A stretch of DNA of 64,000 bases, from assembly GCF_014650595.1 (NCBI RefSeq), contig NZ_BMVG01000032.1:18088-82087 (forward strand), in the 5' to 3' direction. Within the stretch, counting starts at the first letter, position 1. Each line of letters opens with the position of its first letter. The notes under the pieces are model-generated. The model was not told where the DNA came from and did not search any database. It saw only the letters and a list, made by a program, of their open reading frames with translations. Positions 62,017 through 64,000 of this stretch are shown here, piece after piece. The position numbers and the translations under genes are program-made. Source of the DNA: Streptomyces alanosinicus (GTDB taxonomy: Bacteria > Actinomycetota > Actinomycetes > Streptomycetales > Streptomycetaceae).

Positions 62017-62871
62017 TCAGCCCTTGAGCGCGGCCGCGACCGCCTCCGCCAGCGGCGTGGTCGGGCGGCCCGCCAGGCGCGAGAGGTCGCCGGAGGAGAC
62101 CACCAGCTCACCCTTCTCGATCGAGGCGTCCACGCCGGCCAGGATCGCGGCCAGCGGCCCGGGCAGCCCGGCGCCGGTCAGGATGCCGGTGTAGGCCTCC
62201 GCCGAGACGGAGGTGTAGGCGATCTCCTTGCCGGTCTGCCGGCTCAGCTCGGCCGCGTACTGGGCGAAGCCGAACGCCTCGTCGCCGCCCAGCTCGTAGG
62301 TCTTGTTCTCGTGACCCTCGCCGGTCAGCACCGCGACCGCGGCGGCGGCGTAATCGGCGCGGGAGGCGGCGGAGATCCGGCCGTCACCGGCGGCCTGGAC
62401 GACCGCGCTGTGCTCCAGCACCGGGGCCAGGTTCTCGGTGTAGTTCTCGAAGTACCAGCCGTTGCGCAGCAGGGCGTACGGCAGGCCGGAGGCGAGCAGT
62501 ACCTCCTCCGTCGCCCGGTGGTCGTCCGCCAGCGCGGCCGTGAGGCCGCCCGGCGCGCTGGTGTACGCGAGCAGCGCCACGCCGGCCGCCTTCGCGGCGT
62601 CGATGACGACCCGGTGCTGGCCGACCCGGCCCTTGTCGAACTCGTTGCCGGAGATCAGCAGGACCTTGTCACCGGCGGTGAACAGGCCGTCGAAGGTCTC
62701 GGGCGCGTTGTAGTCGGCGACGGCCGGCCTCACTCCGCGGGCCGCGAAGTCGGCGGCCTTCTGCTCGTCGCGCACGACGGCGGTGATCTGCTCCGCCGGA
62801 ACCTTCTCCAGCAGCTGCTCCACGACGTGCCGGCCGAGGTGTCCGGTGGCTCCGGTGACGACGATGCTCAT
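62017..62871 (-). CDS. NAD(P)H:quinone oxidoreductase, NmrA/QorB-type SDR (284 aa)
   Basis: Atypical short-chain dehydrogenase fold. The nucleotide motif is VTGATGHLGRHVVEQLL (residues 4-20) followed by ITAVVRDEQKA, with the substrate-side LLAYTSAPGG and LRNGWYFENYTENL. It is closest to the QOR2 (ytfG) group that reduces quinones with NADPH. The divergent HxlR regulator gene across a 98-bp gap matches the usual quinone-responsive arrangement. Confidence 0.9.
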   Translation of the reverse strand: MSIVVTGATGHLGRHVVEQLLEKVPAEQITAVVRDEQKAADFAARGVRPAVADYNAPETFDGLFTAGDKVLLISGNEFDKGRVGQHRVVIDAAKAAGVALLAYTSAPGGLTAALADDHRATEEVLLASGLPYALLRNGWYFENYTENLAPVLEHSAVVQAAGDGRISAASRADYAAAAVAVLTGEGHENKTYELGGDEAFGFAQYAAELSRQTGKEIAYTSVSAEAYTGILTGAGLPGPLAAILAGVDASIEKGELVVSSGDLSRLAGRPTTPLAEAVAAALKG

Positions 62872-62931
62872 GGTTCAGAACTCCTTGTGCGGCGTGCGAT
62901 GGGTATGTCACTCACCCTAGGAGATGCACTA

Positions 62932-62975
62932 ACCATATGAAAGTACCCACTTTGAAGTAAGGTACTGGTATGGCA
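62932..62975. promoter_or_regulatory. Candidate operator of the HxlR regulator
   Basis: AGTACC (62942-62947) and GGTACT (62961-62966) form an exact inverted repeat 13 bases apart, and the outer words CCATA and TATGG extend the symmetry. It overlaps the start region of the HxlR gene and lies about 70 bases before the oxidoreductase start, so one bound protein could control both. Confidence 0.65.
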
Positions 62976-63383
62976 GTAAGTCACAAGCAGCAGGTGGACG
63001 CCGAGGCGATGTGTCCGCACCGGCTCGTCCTGGAGCACCTCACCAGCCGCTGGGGTGTCCTCGTCCTGATCGAGCTGCTGGAGCGGTCGTACCGGTTCAG
63101 CGAGCTGCGCCGGGCGATCAGCGGTCTCGGCGGGCGTGGCGTCAGCGAGAAGATGCTCACCCAGACCCTCCAGACCCTGGAGCGCGACGGCCTGGTCCAC
63201 CGGGACGCCAAGCCGGTCATCCCGCCCCGCGTCGACTACTCCCTCACCGGCCTCGGCCGCGAGGCGGCGGAACAGGTGCGCTCCCTCGCCCGGTGGACCC
63301 ACGACCGCATGGGCGAGGTGGAGCGGGCACGCCAGGCCTACGACGCGAACCGCCAGGCCTACGACGCGAACCGGCAGACATAG
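62970..63383 (+). CDS. HxlR-family transcriptional regulator (137 aa)
   Basis: Winged-helix regulator of the HxlR/DUF24 group, often a sensor of quinones or electrophiles. The N-terminal cysteine in AMCPHRLVLEHLTSRWGVLVLIELLE sits where family members carry the redox-active Cys. The recognition part is RFSELRRAISGLGGRGVSEKMLTQTLQTLERDGLV. The C-terminus contains a seven-residue unit (RQAYDAN) twice, from an exact or near-exact 21-bp tandem duplication at about 63331-63372. Confidence 0.92.
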   Translation: MAVSHKQQVDAEAMCPHRLVLEHLTSRWGVLVLIELLERSYRFSELRRAISGLGGRGVSEKMLTQTLQTLERDGLVHRDAKPVIPPRVDYSLTGLGREAAEQVRSLARWTHDRMGEVERARQAYDANRQAYDANRQT

Positions 63384-63384
63384 A

Positions 63385-63417
63385 ACGAGGCCCGGGACAT
63401 CAGGTCCCGGGCCTCGT
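63385..63417. terminator. Bidirectional hairpin between hxlR-like gene and korB
   Basis: ACGAGGCCCGGGAC, a five-base loop and the exact complement form a 14-bp stem between two convergent genes. Confidence 0.85.
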
Positions 63418-63435
63418 GGCAGAGCGAAGGGGGTC

Positions 63436-64000
63436 TCAGCCGACGACCGTCCAGGTGTCGCCGCCGGCCAGGAGTGCGGCCAGGTCGCCCTTGCCCTTCT
63501 GCTCGATCGCGGTGTCGAGCTGCTCGGCCATCGCCGTGTCGTAGACGGGTCGTTCGATGTCGCGGAGGACGCCGATGGGGGTGTGGTGGAGGGTGTCGGG
63601 GTCGGCGAGGCGGGAGAGGGCGAAGGCGGTGGTGGGGGACGCGGCGTGGGCGTCGTGGACCAGGATGTCCGCCTCGTTCTGCGTGGTGACGGTGACGACC
63701 TCCAGGTCGCCGGTGGTCCGGTTGCGTACGACGCCGCGTGTGCCGTCGGCGCCGAAGCGGATCGGCTGCCCGTGTTCGAGGCGGATCAGTGTCTCCTGGG
63801 CCTGCTGTTTGTCCTTCAGGGCGTCGAAGGCGCCGTCGTTGAAGATGTTGCAGTTCTGGTAGATCTCGATCAGGGCCGTGCCGGGGTGGTCGGCGGCCTG
63901 GCGCAGGACCTCGGTGAGGTGTTTGCGGTCGGAGTCGATCGTGCGGGCGACGAAGGACGCCTCCGCGCCGATGGCCAGCGACACCGGGTTGAACGGGGCG
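63436..64000 (-). CDS. korB: 2-oxoglutarate:ferredoxin oxidoreductase beta subunit, C-terminal part (cut by window edge)
   Basis: The last about 188 residues of the thiamine-diphosphate-binding beta subunit, which with the alpha subunit oxidises 2-oxoglutarate to succinyl-CoA and reduces ferredoxin. Typical text is APFNPVSLAIGAEASFVARTIDSDRKHLTEVLRQAADHPGTALIEIYQNCNIFNDGAFD, then LRLEHGQPIRFGADGTRG-like sequence (LIRLEHGQPIRFGADG) and a variable tail. The 5' half, with the cluster and cofactor motifs, lies beyond the window. Confidence 0.9.
   Translation of the reverse strand, partial: APFNPVSLAIGAEASFVARTIDSDRKHLTEVLRQAADHPGTALIEIYQNCNIFNDGAFDALKDKQQAQETLIRLEHGQPIRFGADGTRGVVRNRTTGDLEVVTVTTQNEADILVHDAHAASPTTAFALSRLADPDTLHHTPIGVLRDIERPVYDTAMAEQLDTAIEQKGKGDLAALLAGGDTWTVVG

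Overview
The window is high-GC actinobacterial chromosome, almost certainly from Streptomyces. Third codon positions are nearly all G or C, GTG starts and ATGA/GTGA overlaps are common, and the gene order (futalosine-pathway mqnC, a menaquinone methyltransferase, a PASTA gene, peptide deformylase, an NlpC/P60 gene, nuoA-N, then korB at the end) is one I know from the central chromosome of streptomycetes. I see no rRNA, tRNA, CRISPR array or insertion sequence.

Layout. 1-7.5 kb: end of a Tad/Flp pilus locus (pilin, two TadE-like and one TadG-like pseudopilin, a LysM plus BTAD membrane regulator, a prepilin peptidase), interrupted by an opposing secreted-protein and lipoprotein pair. 7.6-14.9 kb: menaquinone genes (mqnC, methyltransferase, MenJ-like reductase) mixed with PASTA, GNAT, deformylase and NlpC/P60 genes, plus the remnant of a broken gene. 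15.5-31.6 kb: the complete 14-gene nuoA-N operon behind a near-perfect Rex operator and closed by a perfect 19-bp hairpin. 31.7-33.7 kb: recQ. 33.7-38.4 kb: a decaying operon (GntR regulator, dicluster ferredoxin, sulfonate-type ABC transporter, AprA-like flavoprotein with HEAT repeats) in which two separate deletions made an in-frame binding-protein/ATPase chimera and a frameshifted flavoprotein.

38.5-48.5 kb: an M56 peptidase, a YtrA-type GntR/membrane pair behind a 33-bp palindrome, fumarylacetoacetase, an ATP-grasp/flavoprotein pair, a HAD hydrolase, a lytic transglycosylase under a ydaO-type cyclic di-AMP riboswitch, and a long-chain polyprenyl diphosphate synthase. 48.9-54.7 kb: a LolA-like protein with an ABC transporter, an FMN reductase, a TPR protein and a VOC protein. 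54.8-60.8 kb: a five-gene minus-strand cassette (three-helix membrane protein, HerA-type pumping ATPase, Pro/Glu-rich protein ending in a zincin toxin-like domain, small Cys protein, DEDDh exonuclease). It is the strongest candidate for an undescribed system. 60.9-64 kb: RarD-type transporter, quinone oxidoreductase with a divergent HxlR regulator, and the incomplete korB.

How it fits together: mqnC, the methyltransferase, the MenJ-like reductase and the prenyl synthase make the menaquinone that Complex I (nuo) reduces, and Rex would tie nuo to the NADH/NAD+ ratio. Several cell-wall enzymes sit among them, one with its own second-messenger riboswitch. A recurrent structural theme is short tandem duplication just after genes, in two cases copying the stop codon itself.
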